Source of the DNA: Circinella umbellata
Lineage: Eukaryota > Mucoromycota > Mucoromycetes > Mucorales > Lichtheimiaceae
DNA length: 64,000 nt
Reading direction: 5' to 3'
Assembly: GCA_025093555.1 (NCBI GenBank)
Contig: JAIWNF010000065.1
Location: 124,001 to 188,000 of the forward strand
A model generated the notes under the pieces. It saw nothing but the letters and a program-made list of their open reading frames with translations. It made no database searches and was not told the origin of the DNA. Positions 1 through 13,600 of this stretch are shown piece after piece. Each line of letters begins with the position of its first letter. The first letter of the stretch is position 1. The position numbers and the translations under genes are program-made.

Positions 1-1783
1 AAAAAAAGCCAGCTTCATCAACAGACTATTGTTTTAGGCAATGCTATGATGTAGGTTTTCAACATATTGTATACAATTTCCGGCAGCTCAGAATTAAGCT
101 ATCACAAGTGTACATTAAAAAAGAATAGGTTGTTTCGTTGAAACAATAACAATAGATACCATCTTATCATCAAGGTATGTTGTTGAAATAGACCACATTC
201 ATTAATAAAAAAAAACACTCTAGAGCATATGCTAAATAGTTGGTAGTTGTAAAAAACGCGGCTTAAGCAAAAAGGTGGATGAATTACAACATAGAAGAAT
301 CTTACAAAAAGATATATTTTGCTTCTGTACTCATTAGATATAGACCAGATGCTTAAATTATCTTTATATGACTGTTACTGCAAATTCAAAAACTAAAGTG
401 TCTCTTACGTATAGAGACAGGAGGGCTTATTTGATAAAAAAATACTTTGTTAGGTGCTTTTTTTTTGTTAATATGATCACTCAAATTGTTTGCATTTATT
501 ATTATATTATCAAGGAGTGATGTATATGAGTATATTATAATATTTTACAAAAAATATACTGTAAAAGTATTTTATATGACATCAATAGCATATATAAGCA
601 AATATATGGAGTATAGTCTTTTGGAAAAAAAATCACAAACAACGTATAAATGTCGTTTATTGGTGCGTAAAAAAGAATCTACTGCTATAAGGGTTATTAC
701 GTGTGTAAAATCAGTATCTAGTAAAAGACTTTTGTAATGACAGATCAATTTATTTCTCATACGCTGATTAGTTTATTATATATATCTTTCTTGTTGCCCG
801 GCGGCTAAATCCGTTTATTAAGATTTGTTACCTAGCTCTAATAAAAATATAGTTTGTATGTAAAAATTTTACTAACTACATCAACTGACGTAGTACACTT
901 TTATACGTACTTTTTTGGTTCGAATAAATATTTATTGCAACAATACGTAAAGATGTATTAAATTATATAAAGGTCATTAAATATATTTTGAAGACAGTAC
1001 TTTTTGTCATTTTTAATATCACTTAATATACGTATGACATCCCGAAAAATAGGCGTTGATGGCAGGCTTAAATGTCGTGCAAAATCATGTTACCCCATCC
1101 ATCATTTGTGTTACATAGATAAAAACCATATCAATATCTATCATTTTTCCCATAAGCTTGTCATTTGTTGATTGCTCTGCAAATAAAATCTAATCGTCAT
1201 TTTACTTCTCTGGTTTTTTTTTCTATATCATTTTTTTTTTACTATGACATTGTACTTTAATTGTACGTAACTCTCTGCTTCACATTCTTATTTGTTCTTT
1301 TTTTTTATTTTGGTAAAAAACTAAAGATATTTAAATTTAAAACTGCATATAATAGTGTTTAGTTTAGTTTAGTTTAGTTTAGTTTTATTTTTGTTTTGTT
1401 TTGTAGGTCTATTATCAACAATAGTACCGTTATACAAAAATGTGGAGAAGTTATTTTTACCATTTATATTTTTTTATTACCCAGCATGGGAATTATTTTC
1501 CAGATTTGTAAACTTTCTGTGTAGAGATTAGTGTATATTTCTCCCACCCAAATATTTATTATTTCATATAAATACATCAGAACAACAAAAATGTTAAATG
1601 ATAACAAAAAAAAAACTTGATAAGATAAAATATCATTCTTAATGAAAAACGATAAAATGGTAATACTTTATATTTTGTCAATGATTTACCATATATTATT
1701 TCACGTTTGCTTTCTTTCTAATTGAAACAAACATTTTTTTTTACCTATACACTACTTATTTATACAAATAACAATAAATAATC
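1..1783. other. Intergenic, no gene seen
   Basis: This is AT-rich sequence with homopolymer A and T runs and no open frame that looks coding. The only ordered structure is a short TTTAG pentamer run near 1357. The last 100 bases before the permease start (T runs, then CAATAAATAATC before ATG) probably hold its promoter. No tRNA, rRNA or transposon end was recognised. Confidence 0.6.
1357..1386. repeat. TTTAG pentamer microsatellite
   Basis: Five to six consecutive TTTAG units are visible. The unit is not the TTAGGG fungal telomere repeat, so this is read as an internal microsatellite. Confidence 0.8.
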
Positions 1784-4422
1784 ATGAAAACACAACAACA
1801 AAAGACGACAACGATAATAAGTAGCAATAGTAAAAATGATGTTATAACAACTGAAATAGAAAACATAGCCAAAATAGACAATCTATCGACAAAAGAACAA
1901 AGAGAAGGATCGTCAACTTTAACAAACGATGAAGATCGCGATGCTCAACGACTTGCTGAACTTGGATATAAACAAGAGTTCAAACGTGAAGTAACATTAT
2001 TTGTTCAAACTAGTTATACATTCTCAATTATGGCTGTTTTGCCAAACTGGTATGTATGCATATATTCTTAGAAATTTTTTTTCGATAATAATAATTGTCT
2101 GTTATTATTTTCAGTACTTACAGAATTTTTTTATTTATTTTTCACTATATAATATATGTAGGCTTATAGGATTTGGTGGCTCGATGAGTGCTGGCGGTCC
2201 AATGTCACTTTTTTGGGGTCTTGTAAGTAAAAAGAATCATCAAAACCTTTTTTACAAGAAGGATTATTTAAAAGAATATTAAATACGTACGTAGATCGTA
2301 GTAATGCCATTTGTAATGGCAACAGGGTTAGCTATGGCGGAACAATTTTCGGCATACCCTGTCAATGGAGGAGTTTACTCATGGTGTTATCTTTTAAGTA
2401 GTAAAGAATGGGGACCATGTATGTATACTTGTCTTTTTTTAAAAAAAAAAAATTATATATAAATTCGTTTAATTGATATTATTTTTTTCATGGAAATTTT
2501 ATATAATTAATACTAAAAAGTTTTATAAAATATTAAAATGTAGTAATGTCCTGGCTTTGTGGCTACATTTTTCTGGCAGGCACATTAACAGCAATTATGA
2601 GTGCTGCTTATACAATGAGTAGATCTGTATTTGGTTTGTATCACTATTGTTGTTTTATATAATTTGATTAATACTAATATTTTCTGGTCATTTCTTATTA
2701 CGTACGTTAATCGATCTGTTATTATATACGTCCTCGTACAAAATAGATATTATAAATATTACTATACGAGCCAATAATCCCATGGATAGCGCGGGCGCTC
2801 GGATGGGTCTGTACATTGTATTTCTTTTACTAGGCGTATTTTATACATGTCTTGGACTTCGCTTTAATGGATATTTGAATCGATTTATTGGTATGTACGT
2901 AGTAGAAGCTAAACTAGAGATCAGTAACAATTGTTACGTGAGAAAATTGAAAGGTACCTTTACTAATAAAAATATCATGAAACTTAATAATATTTTTCTT
3001 TATAGTATTCTGGGGAGCTATTGGTACAATACTCGTCGTTATCATTGTACCATCAATGGCACAGACACATCCATCTGGAAAATGGGTTTTTACTGAATTT
3101 CTTAACACTACCGGTTATGATAACCCCGGCTTAACTTTTATGTTTGTGAGTAATTAAGAATAAACAAGTTTACAATTACAATAAATCAAGTCCCATAATC
3201 AATTAAATAATAATATGTATTGATAATATATATTACTTGTAAAAAATAGGCATTACTTCAAGCAGGATGGAGTTTCGTATGTATATTATCTTACGTATTT
3301 TAATAAATCAATAGTTTCTGCTATGGTTTTTTCCTATATTAACTATAATAATTATCTATACTATCTTTTGATTTAGGTTGGATACGAATGCGGGTAAATT
3401 ATATATGTATATTATACGTATAACAAAAGTTAAACGTAACTTATTCTTTAATTATAAATGTTAATCAATTATATTATCATAAAAGTGCACAAATATCTGA
3501 AGGCACCAAGAATGCTTCATCAAGTGGACCAAGAGGTATCATTATTGCTTTATCATCTGCTATGGTCCAAGCTCTTATTTTATGTATCTCTACACTTTTT
3601 TCAATTCAAGATGTTGAAGAACTTCAAAATTCTTCTTCTCCTGTGGCTACTTTATTTTTACGTGCTACACGTAATGAGAAATTATCAGCATTTCTCTTGA
3701 CTATTCTTATTGTATCACAATTTGGTGCTCTATGTAATGTCCTTTTAGCAGGTGCACAAGTCATGTATGCTATGGCACGCGATTATTGTTTGCCGAATAG
3801 TAAATTTTGGTATAAGCTTAATGGTAAACAACAAATTCCCGTACGACTTTTATTGCTGGTGGCTGCTATATGTATCACTGTCCTACTTCCGGTTAGTATC
3901 ACTAATACACACTATGTATATTCGTACTCATAGATAAATTAGTAATAATTGAATTTATACACTTTATATGTAGTCTCTTGCAAGTGATGTTTACTATGAA
4001 GCAATCATATCCACATCAGTTATTTGTCTAAATGTATCATATGGTAATGTATTATAAAGATATCAAAAGAACAAAAAAAAAACACTTGATATATTTTATA
4101 TATACATTTTTTTCTATTAACATTATTCATATTTATAACAGGTCTGCCTGCATTTTGTCGACTTATATGGAAACGAAATGATATGCCCAAAGGCCCGTTT
4201 GATCTTGGAAAATACAGTATTCCTATCAATATTATTGCTGTTATATGGGTTATATTCTTTGGTGTAATTTTATGTATTCCAAGTGCTCATCCTATTACTC
4301 CTGAAACAATGAATTGGTCTTGTTTGATGCTTGGAGCTACTATAATTTTTGCATTGACATTTTGGCAAGTATCTGGCCGTAAAATTTATAAAGGTCCATT
4401 GCAAACTATTACTGGAGAATAA
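1784..4422 (+). CDS. Amino-acid/GABA-type permease, APC superfamily (11 exons)
   Basis: This is an integral membrane transporter of the APC superfamily, closest by eye to the fungal amino acid/choline/GABA permease branch (Uga4/Hnm1-like). Exons: 1784-2049, 2162-2222, 2295-2418, 2544-2633, 2747-2890, 3006-3145, 3250-3276, 3377-3393, 3486-3891, 3974-4043, 4142-4422, giving 541 aa in one frame. The charged, Ser/Thr/Gln-rich N-terminus of about 70 residues is cytosolic. The family hallmarks follow: a GGPMSLFWG segment after TM1, an EQFSAYPVNGGVYSW segment, and a GAQISEGTKNAS motif before TM8. About a dozen hydrophobic segments are present. The substrate cannot be read from sequence. Exon 8 is a 17-nt microexon and exon 7 is only 27 nt. 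Start chosen as the first ATG of the long open N-terminal exon. Confidence 0.9.
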
Positions 4423-4784
4423 TTTATTACACACAAATCTTTTTTCTTTTTGTTATTTTTGTTTTGTTCACTTGTAGTGATATTGAATGTATAAGCTAAT
4501 GTAATCTATAATTAAATAAATAAGTGTATATGTATTTAAGTTCTTTCTCTCTAAAAAAAAGCTTAATTATTATTATAGTTTGAACCAGCATAAAACTATT
4601 ACTGAGAAAGAAAGAATTAAAAAAAAAGTTCCCGTGTCGCATTACTTTTCTTCTAATCTCAGCTCCAATTAAAGTGAATTATTAGACTGCGTTTTTATCT
4701 CTCGCTCTCTCTTTCTCTCTTTCTTTTTCTTTTCTCTATTTTTTTTACTATCATTCTAACTCTTATTATTTTGTTTTGTCTCAT
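4423..4784 (+). promoter_or_regulatory. Permease 3' flank and ARMC8 promoter with pyrimidine tract
   Basis: The 362-bp gap holds the 3' end of the permease gene (AATTAAATAAATAAG-type poly(A) signals near 4510) and the ARMC8 promoter. A coding-strand CT-rich tract (about 4692-4748) lies 37 bp before the ATG. Similar tracts precede several other genes here. Confidence 0.5.
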
Positions 4785-7700
4785 ATGACTACTTCAAAAT
4801 ATCAGGAATCAATTAAAGATCTCGCTTCAACAGACGATGCCAAAAAATTAAAAGCTTTACGATTTATAAAGAATTCGGTTATTGGCAATAAAACTAAAAA
4901 GGATCTCTACATCCAACTAGGTGTTGTTCAAAAGTATATATTATGCTTATAAAATAAAATATATCCGTTCTCTTGTTAATCGTTTCTTTTTTTTTGCTTT
5001 AAACATGTATATTAATAATAGACTAGTCGAATATCTTACATTACCTGATGCAACGTCGTATCTTTTAAAAATACAAGCTGCTACTGTTCTTGGTAGTATT
5101 GCATACGGTAAATAATATTAATAATTATACAGATAAAAAAAAGTTTTAGTATATTCGAAGGTGCGTGCGAAGGAAGCAGAGCTAATGTATACTAACGGGT
5201 TATTTTATTATTGTTATTAATAAAAAGGCAAAGACGAAAATGTAAATGAAGTTGTTTCTGCTGGAGCGATAACGCCATTGTTAGATGCATTAGCTTTACG
5301 TCCTAATGTCCCAGTTATTGAAGCAATTCGCGAAAAACGCAAATTATTAGAAGCTGTAACACGTGCATTAAAGTCTATTTTTACTTGTCCAAGAACACCT
5401 AAAGATGATATTTTTACTGTTAGTAGCTTTTTTTTATTGGATGGATTGAATCGAATAGATTATCACTTGGAAAATATGAAGGATAAAAGTGACTTTTGAA
5501 AGGACAAGTAAAAAAAAACATATATATTTTATTCATCAATGTAATTTAAATTTATTATAGGAAAAGCATATTGCTGACCTTGTTGCATTATTGGATGCAA
5601 CGTCCACTTATTTATGTCAACAAGGACAACCAAGCGCAACGTCGGAGAGTTTGTCTTTTGGCATGATTGCGGAATTTACAGCGGCAGTTATTGCAAAATG
5701 TTGCGATACACAGGAACAACAAATGCAATTGGCTTCAGCAGGTGTTATTCCACCTCTTGTTAATTTGCTACATTCTGGTCATGTTAAAGCACAAGAAGCT
5801 GCATTGGATGCTTTGGCTACTTTATGTCGTGAGAATAGTGAATTAGGTGAAATTATTATTCATGCTAAACGTAAGTGTTTATATTTATATATTTATTATT
5901 ATTATTGTGATTTTGTCATTCTTTTTAATCATAAACATGAACTATTACTCTTACTTAGCTATTGATTCGAACCAATTGACAACAGCTACCATGCTTGATT
6001 TTGTTCGTGACAAGTGTCCCAATATGCGTTTAATTGCTGCTACATGGTAATATAAATATGGAAAAGAGAATGCTTTTTTTTAATGCTTGTATATAGATTT
6101 TCTAATATAATCAATTGTTGAATATATAAACATTAGTTTGACCAATTTGTATCGAACTGGTATATTTATTGAACCGTTTACAGATATTGTATTGGTAGTA
6201 TTACCAGCATTGGTCAAATTATTGAAGGATCCTGCTAATGATATCCAAGAAAGAGCTCCATTGGTATTGGCAGACTTAGTAAAAGATAGTGAAGATATGC
6301 AAAAAGCAGCTTATGATGCAGATGCTATTTCAAGATTAGCAGAATTATTAGCCGGTGTATCATCAAAGGATAATGATGAAGATTCAGAAGAACCTATTGG
6401 TGTACCAGGTGTTGGAAGTGTAGCTAAACGCAAAGAGAAAGTTCGTGAGGTAATAATAATATGAAAAAAATTTACTAAAAAAGACGGATGAAAAGATGTA
6501 AATAATCAATACTATGATATTAATATTAGAATACATTGATTGCTATCGCTGCTGCAACGCTTCTAAAAGAAGAATGTCGATCCCAGGTAACTTTTCAAGA
6601 AGAGAAGGAATAAGTGATTGTCATGGATGAAAAAGAGTCGAAGAATGGGAAAAAAAAGGCTACTTTATTATTATAACACTACTTGGAGGATTATTGATAA
6701 TTAAAATGAAATAATTAGGCTATCAGTTCCAAAGTTTTACCACATGTTGTGACAGCACTACAAAGCAAGTATCCTCATGTTCGATTAGCAGCATGTCAGT
6801 GTGCAAAATCACTTTCTCGAAGTGTAAGCAATTTACGAACAAGTTTAGTAGATGCTGGAGTGGCCGCTCCGCTTTTAAAGGTAAAAGAGAAAGAAAAAAC
6901 ACGTTTGTATGTATAACTATGTTGTTGGTATTGGATCGTAACTAAATTATTACTATTATAATAATAGCTTTTACAAGATGAGTCAATTGTTGTTCAAGCT
7001 GCAGCATGTGGGGCATTATGTAATCTTACACTTGACTTTTCACCCATGAAAAAGGTTTTTTTTTTCATTTCTATAAAAATTATTTTTTTTATTATATATA
7101 CTGACAAAAAAAAATTAATTTCTTTTTATATTAGAGTGTGATCGATGCTGGGGCGATTGATCGGTTTGTTGAATACTCAAGATCAAATGATTCAAAGCTT
7201 CAACTGAATGGTGTATGGGCACTCAATAGTTTACTTTACAAAGCTGATTTATCAGCAAAAAAGGCAGTTATGAAATCACTCACTTATGATGCATTGATTG
7301 AACTGTTACATGAACCCAATCCTGGTATTCAAGAACAAGCTTTGGAAATTGTACGAAATTTAGTGTGTGGGCAACAAGAGGTAACTTATTACTATTATTA
7401 TTTTTGAAACTTAATAATCATTTTTAGATTCATGACAAAAGATAACTAAATACGAATTATAATTTGGATTTACTTATTTAGGATATAGAAGATGTAATCG
7501 AAGGAATTGGTCGTGATGATTTATTGGATGTGTTGGAATGTAAACTTCAAGTAACATCCAATATGGGACTTGAAGGTGAGGATAGTACAACAATGATATC
7601 GGTTAGTATATTTTCTTTTTTTTTCATACATTTTTTTTCTTTTACTATTCCAGATATATATCATCTGATTAACTAACAAAATTATTATGTGCTAAAAATA

Positions 7701-8243
7701 ATGATAAATAGATATTGGAACCTGCATTATATATTGTAACCAATATGTCAAGTAGTTCTGAAGAACCAAGGACAATGTTGATGAGTCGACCGAATATTGT
7801 CAATAGTGTCATTCATCATTTGGTAAAGATATTATTATTATTACTTTTATTATCATCAAATAGAAAGTGGAAAAAAAAGAATTCCTCAATTTATGTATTG
7901 TTATTATTATTTAGTCACACGAATCACCTAAAATTCGAGTTGCAGCGATATGGTGTATTATAAATTGGACATGGATTAATTCAGATCACGATGAAGATGG
8001 TAAGTAATTTGATATATATATAAAAGGGATATTTAGGGTGAAAATAAATGAATTCGATGGAATTGAATTGATTACGTAATTAACATCTATATATATTATA
8101 TTATAGCATTAGTAGAAAGAATTAATCGACTTCAAGCACTTGGAGTTGAACAAAAATTACAAGCCATGGAAAAGGATCCGAGCCGAGATGTTCGTGATCG
8201 AGTACGAACAGCATTAGATCAACTTACTTCTATTGACACATAA
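4785..8243 (+). CDS. ARMC8: Armadillo-repeat protein ARMC8, GID/CTLH ubiquitin-ligase subunit (14 exons)
   Basis: ARMC8 (Gid5/Vid28 in yeast) is the armadillo scaffold of the GID/CTLH E3 ligase. In yeast it links the substrate receptor to the catalytic core that degrades gluconeogenic enzymes. Exons: 4785-4933, 5022-5107, 5228-5418, 5561-5870, 5959-6046, 6137-6449, 6530-6586, 6719-6880, 6968-7054, 7135-7380, 7482-7601, 7712-7822, 7915-7999, 8107-8243, totalling 713 aa; human ARMC8 is about 670. The N-terminal LRFIKNSVIGNKTKK, the AATVLGSIAYGK segment and CLTNLYRTG match ARMC8 closely. Armadillo helices continue to the end, for example VQAAACGALCNLTLDFSPMK and LNGVWALNSLLYKA. An acidic linker near residue 360 (KDNDEDSEE) is typical of a disordered loop. 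The exon 3 donor (GTTAGT) is the least certain junction. Confidence 0.92.
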
Positions 8244-8638
8244 GATAATACATAATCATAGCCATAGTAACCATAGTAACCATAATCATAATCATAATAA
8301 TAATAAAATTTGTACATTTTTTTTTCATTTCATACTAATAAAACCCATTATTCCATTTTCCCTTTTCCCTTTTCACATGCAACCCCTGGCTCTATAATAA
8401 GCTGTCAGCCACACCTGAATTCAACCCATAACCCCAATTCTGAGCGGAATTATTTTGTTGCGGGGATTGTAGTCCTTTAATTCAAACCTATCAATTCGAA
8501 AAAGAGGAGGAAAAACTAAATCTTTAATATTTTTTTTTGTCACTTTTGACTTCTTCCCTTTTATTTATTTTTTCATACCACCAATAGAAGAGGCCAGCGG
8601 GTTTTTTTTTTGCTGTGTAGTAGTGTATATACATAGAA
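8244..8638. other. Intergenic between ARMC8 and the MBOAT gene
   Basis: A run of CATAATCATAGTAACCATAAT-like imperfect repeats with AATAAA signals marks the ARMC8 3' end (8245-8345). The rest should contain the acyltransferase promoter. No additional gene is seen. Confidence 0.5.
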
Positions 8639-10334
8639 ATGCCGTTCCTCACCACACCCATTGCCTGGATAACAGGCATTCCAGAACCTACCCTTCGTCT
8701 TTTAATGACACTTGGGTTGGCATACCCCATTGCCCGTGTTTATAACCAAATGTACATTCGTGGAAAAGGACCTATTGTTTCTTCTGCCACCGTGACAGAA
8801 CGCAACATGTTTATCTTATTAGCCGGGTTAGCCTTATCATTATTTTTCAATGGTTCAACTATTTATCATTCCCTTCTTACCGTTTCTATCAGTTATGGTG
8901 CTTTGTATTTGAACGAACAATTTTTTGCACAAAACCGTCTCTATGGTTGCAGCTTTGTATGGGCTTTTAACGCCATTTATTTGTTGGCGGGTTACTATTT
9001 CACAGCAACCGACGAGTATGATGTCTCTTGGACCATGCCTCAGTGTATCTTATGTTTGCGACTTATGGGCTTTGGTTTTGATTATTATGATGGCGCTACT
9101 TCGGTTGTCAAAGTGGAAGGTCCTGAACGAACTAAACAAGCGGAAGAAACAACTGATCATCAAACTACTGTACGCCCTACCGAACAAGTGAAGGCACCAA
9201 GTAATTTACCATTATCTTTTGCAGCCGATACTCCTTTGGCTACTTTACCTGATTTTGCTCAAGTGTTGGCTTATTGTTATTTCCCTTCAGCATTTTTGGT
9301 CGGTCCTCAATTTTCTTTTTCATTGTATCGTAATTGGTTATCGACCAATTCATTGCAAGAGGATTCAAGTCCTTTAGCTCAAGAAGAAGCAGAAAAGGAT
9401 CAAATGCGTTATGTTTTCCGTTGTTTGGGTTTGGCAGTTGTTTATTTGGCTATTCAACAAGGTATTGGTGGTAGCTATCCTACATCCTATCTTTTGACTG
9501 ATGAATACGCTTCCCTTGGATTGTTCCGTCGTATGTGGATCTTTTTGGTTACGGGCAAGTTTGTTTATAATAAGTATATCGGTGTTTGGATGTTGACTGA
9601 AGGTTTGTATAATATATATTATTTCAATTGGATAAGAGAAGGAAAAGAGAATTGGTCGGCCCATTTGTAAAGATGAAAAAAAAAGGAAAAGAATGGGATT
9701 TGGGGAAGTTATTGCTGTATAAATTAATAATAATAAAATCTGTCAAAAATTTTTAGGTGCATGCGCATACTTTGGTATTTCACATGAGGGCAAGGATGGC
9801 AAAGGAAGACATTTGTTCGGGGGTCTTGCTAATGCATTACCTGCCAAATTCGAAACAGCAACTTCAATTGACCATGTCATTGCTTCATTCAATATTAACA
9901 CCAACTTATGGGTTAAATATTATGTCTTTAAACGTCTCAAGTTTTTGGGTAACAAACAATTATCTCAATTCGGTGCCTTGGCCTTTTTAGCTATTTGGCA
10001 TGGATTCCATATCAATTATTTCACTACCTTCTTCTGTGAATTCGCTGTTACTGTATGTGAATCCATTTTGCGCAAGCGATTATTGCCTTCGGTTCAAACA
10101 TATACAAAAAAGAATCCTTTTGCATTGGTTGCTTGGAAGATTGTTGCTTGGTGTGCATGTAGTGCTTCTCTGCATTATTGTGTTATCCAATTTGATTTAC
10201 TCAAGGCTACCAAGGCATTCGTTGCATACAAGCAAGTTTATTTCTTGGGTCATTTTATATTATTAGCTATCTTCCTTGTGGATAAGTTTGTTTTAAAACA
10301 AGCTGTTCGTACACCAAAACAAAAAGTTACCTAA
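8639..10334 (+). CDS. MBOAT-family lysophospholipid acyltransferase (2 exons)
   Basis: This is a multi-pass ER membrane O-acyltransferase, by family a lysophospholipid acyltransferase (Ale1/LPCAT3/MBOAT type) that re-acylates lysophospholipids in the Lands cycle. Exons 8639-9602 and 9757-10334 give 513 aa; the single intron falls inside the conserved TE/GA segment. The MBOAT signature pair is present: an asparagine in NINTNLWVKYYVFKR and the active-site histidine in FLAIWHGFHINYF. The N-terminus resembles that of Ale1-like enzymes, and roughly ten hydrophobic segments are seen. A polar loop around residues 160-190 (EGPERTKQAEET) lies between membrane segments. Acyl-chain and head-group specificity cannot be told from sequence. 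Confidence 0.92.
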
Positions 10335-10622
10335 AAGAAGAATTATATATAAATACATCTACACTTTTTTAATTGTTTTTTATACGATTTCTTTTTTTTT
10401 TTTTTAAGGAAAATGGGATCTATAATCTTGTTTTGATTTATCACTCGGACCTTTCTGTTATAATTTTCACCCTTTATATGGAATATATATTGTGTGTGAA
10501 TGTATGAAGTTGATTTACTGGAGAACATGCATAATTATTTTATCTTTATAAATTGAGTTAAGCCAAATACCCCGCTTCTTTTCTTTTTCCCTTTTTCCAG
10601 TTAACCTTTATATTCAAAGCAA

Positions 10623-13600
10623 ATGCAAAACCATTACGTAAACTGGGAAACTTTTTTTTTCATTACTTTTTTTTGTTATATAAATTAAAACATTGACAAT
10701 ATGATATGTATATTTTTAATATTAGAAACAACAGCAACGTAATATAGGGGGTGGCAATAACAGACCATTTGGGCATCGTCCTCCCTCGCGTCCCTCGTCA
10801 ACACGTGTCAACGCTCCAATCATTGGCAACAATGAAAAGTTAACTCTTAGTCCACCGACACAGCATTGGGGTGGTGCACCGAACAATCGAGTCGTTTCTC
10901 CGAAAACAAGATCGGCAACTACAACTACAAGCGTCGACACTGCTAATGAACATTGGCGTGCATGGCGTCCAAGTGAAGAAACGAGTAATTCGTCTACAAC
11001 ATCGTCAAATTCTCCAACTTGGTTTAGTCCCCCACAAATAGCTTCTTCCACTTTAGCAACACCGGGTACACCTTTACGTAATAATTCTAGTCAAAGTCCT
11101 CGGTCATCAATAATAACCCAACAACAGTTTTCACCAAAACGTTCACTCGAGCCACCAAGTACAAGTCCTATTAGCAATAATGGTTTTAGTGGTAGTATTG
11201 GTTTAAAAGACAATACAATGGTCCAAGAGGACTCTCAACAACAATATGAAGATAAAGAAAATGTAGGGCAAAATAATTTTCAGGAAGAAGAGATCGTAGT
11301 TCAGAAAGAAGAAAAACAACGAAAGCACAGTATATGGAGTGATGATTGGGATGATGGTTATGATGAACAAGAAGCGTTTTCGAGTAATTATATGTCATCA
11401 ACAACAAGGACAGACTCTTCACCAGCAGCTACCAATGCAATGGTAACTGACATTCCACCGCGATCAGGTTGGTCACCTGAACCACCGGAAGAAGAAGAAG
11501 AACAAGCAAAAGAAGAATCTATAAAACAATATAATTACTACTTTACCGCGCATAAACGAGAACCACGTGATTTATCTATTGAAGATATATGCGTTGAAAG
11601 TCTTATTATACGAAAACCAAAGAAACAACAACAATCTCAACCTCATGACCGACGGTATCAAGGGTTTGGTAACAAACCAAAAAGAGATGATGACGACGAC
11701 GATGATACATATCAAAATGGAGGTCCTCAGTTACGTCGTGGTAGTACTCAACAACAGAAACAAAGCCAGCAAGGTCAAACACAACAACGATACAAAAACT
11801 ACGATCATAATAATGCGGCATCATCATCTAGATTTGAACAACCGGTTCAAGTAATGACAGATACAAGTTCACCTTTCATGTATCCAAAATTTTTTGGCAA
11901 ACCATCACCCGATCATTATCAACAATATAAGGATGATGAGCAAACACAACACCAATACGGCAAACAACGAAATAATAATAATAATAATAAATTTCGGAAA
12001 GATAATGTCGCTCATGGATTTGGTTATTCAGAATATCTTTCACCTCAAGAAATTGAAGATCGATCTAATCTTGACGAATTATACGTTGGCGTATTACGAA
12101 TTAATCGACACCGACGTTATGATGCGTACGTTTCTACTACTTCTTTAAGTGATGATATATATATTGGAAGTGAAATATGTCGAAATCGTGCATTTGATGG
12201 TGATATTGTCGCTGTTGAACTGACCGATGTAGATTTAGCATGGAAGCAACGAAAAGAAGTGATGCAACGATCTCGTATGAAAAATGTGACTTTGGAGCAT
12301 CAGGCAGAGGGGGGCTTGACATTGATGATCAGGAATTATTTGTGGATCAAGATGAAGATGAGTTACATAATAAACCTAAATATGCTGGCAAGGTAGTGGG
12401 TATTATAGAAAGACCGAAGGACCGTTTTGTTGTTGGGTAAGAAAGAAAGAAAGGGGAGACAAGTTGTATTATTATCATTATGAAGAAAAAGACAATGTTT
12501 GATCCAGTTGATTAATAAGCAAAACAAATATTATTTGTTTATTTATGATGTTTCTATTAAAAAAAAGTATCCTTATACCTGAATCAAATTCTTCAACAGT
12601 TAATGGTTTTGAACCAAAGACCTGGTTTCGACCTCTTGATAAGCGTATTCCACTTTTTTATATTCCTATTGGAAATGGTCCAGCTGATGTCAGGCAAAAC
12701 GAAAATTATTACAAAACACGTTTATATGTGGTAAAATATTATCTTCTTTTTCAGAAACAATTACAATTTTTTCCGTTATACACACAATCCAATTTCACTA
12801 AAAAAAACTTATTATCTAGGCTAAAATGGTTGCTTGGCACCCACATAAAATGCGACCTGCTGGTAAAATTATAAGAGAACTTGGCCAAATTGGTGATATG
12901 TCTGTTGAAACACAAGCTATCTTGACAGATTGTTGTATTACTTCTGATCCTTATAGTGATGCTGCATTAGCAGCTATCCCTTCATTGCCTTTTATAATCC
13001 CTGAATCAGAATTCGCTAAACGAAGTGATATGCGAGATCTTATAACATTTACAATTGATCCAAGCACCGCAAAAGGTAACCATCTAATTGTTTATATAAT
13101 TTATGCATACAAAAAGTAGAGAAATAATATTAATCCGTTATTGTGCTGGGGTTTTTCTTCTTTCAGATTTGGATGACGCTTTACACATTAAGCGGATGGC
13201 AGATGGATTCGAAGTAGGTGTACATATCGCCGATGTATCTTATTTTGTTCGATCCAACACTCCTTTGGATTCTGAAGCAAAAGATCGAGGTACAAGTACA
13301 TACCTCGTCGACAGTGTAGTACCTATGCTTCCTGAAGTTTTATGTCAAGATTTATGTAGTTTGAATCAAGGCCAAGATAGGTAAAAAAGAAGTGTCAGTC
13401 CTCGAATCTCTAATATTATTATCTTAGTAACGGTAAATGATAACTCACCTTTTTTTTATTAGATTGACATTTTCTGTAATTTGGCGAATGGATAACAAAG
13501 GAAATGTGATCGACACATCATTTGTTAAAGCTATTATCCGGTAAAAAGAAAAAAAAAGAACAATGTTGTCAAATATTCCCCAGTCATCAGCCCCTTTTTT

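Noticed and set aside
486..760. Overlapping open frames of 83 and 62 codons on opposite strands
   Set aside because: AT-rich composition, no domain, no splice context, and both strands open over the same stretch, as expected by chance.
910..935. GGTTCGAAT-like string resembling a tRNA T-loop
   Set aside because: No matching T-stem, acceptor stem or anticodon arm could be built around it.
1357..1386. TTTAG run considered as a telomeric repeat
   Set aside because: The unit lacks the GGG of the fungal telomere repeat, is only five to six copies, and lies internally.
9374..9664. Minus-strand open frame inside the MBOAT gene
   Set aside because: Shadow of the acyltransferase coding strand; the plus-strand frame carries the conserved family sequence.
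11606..11827. Minus-strand frame within the Q/N-rich exon of the RNB gene
   Set aside because: Antisense of low-complexity coding sequence; the plus frame is continuous with the RNB domain.
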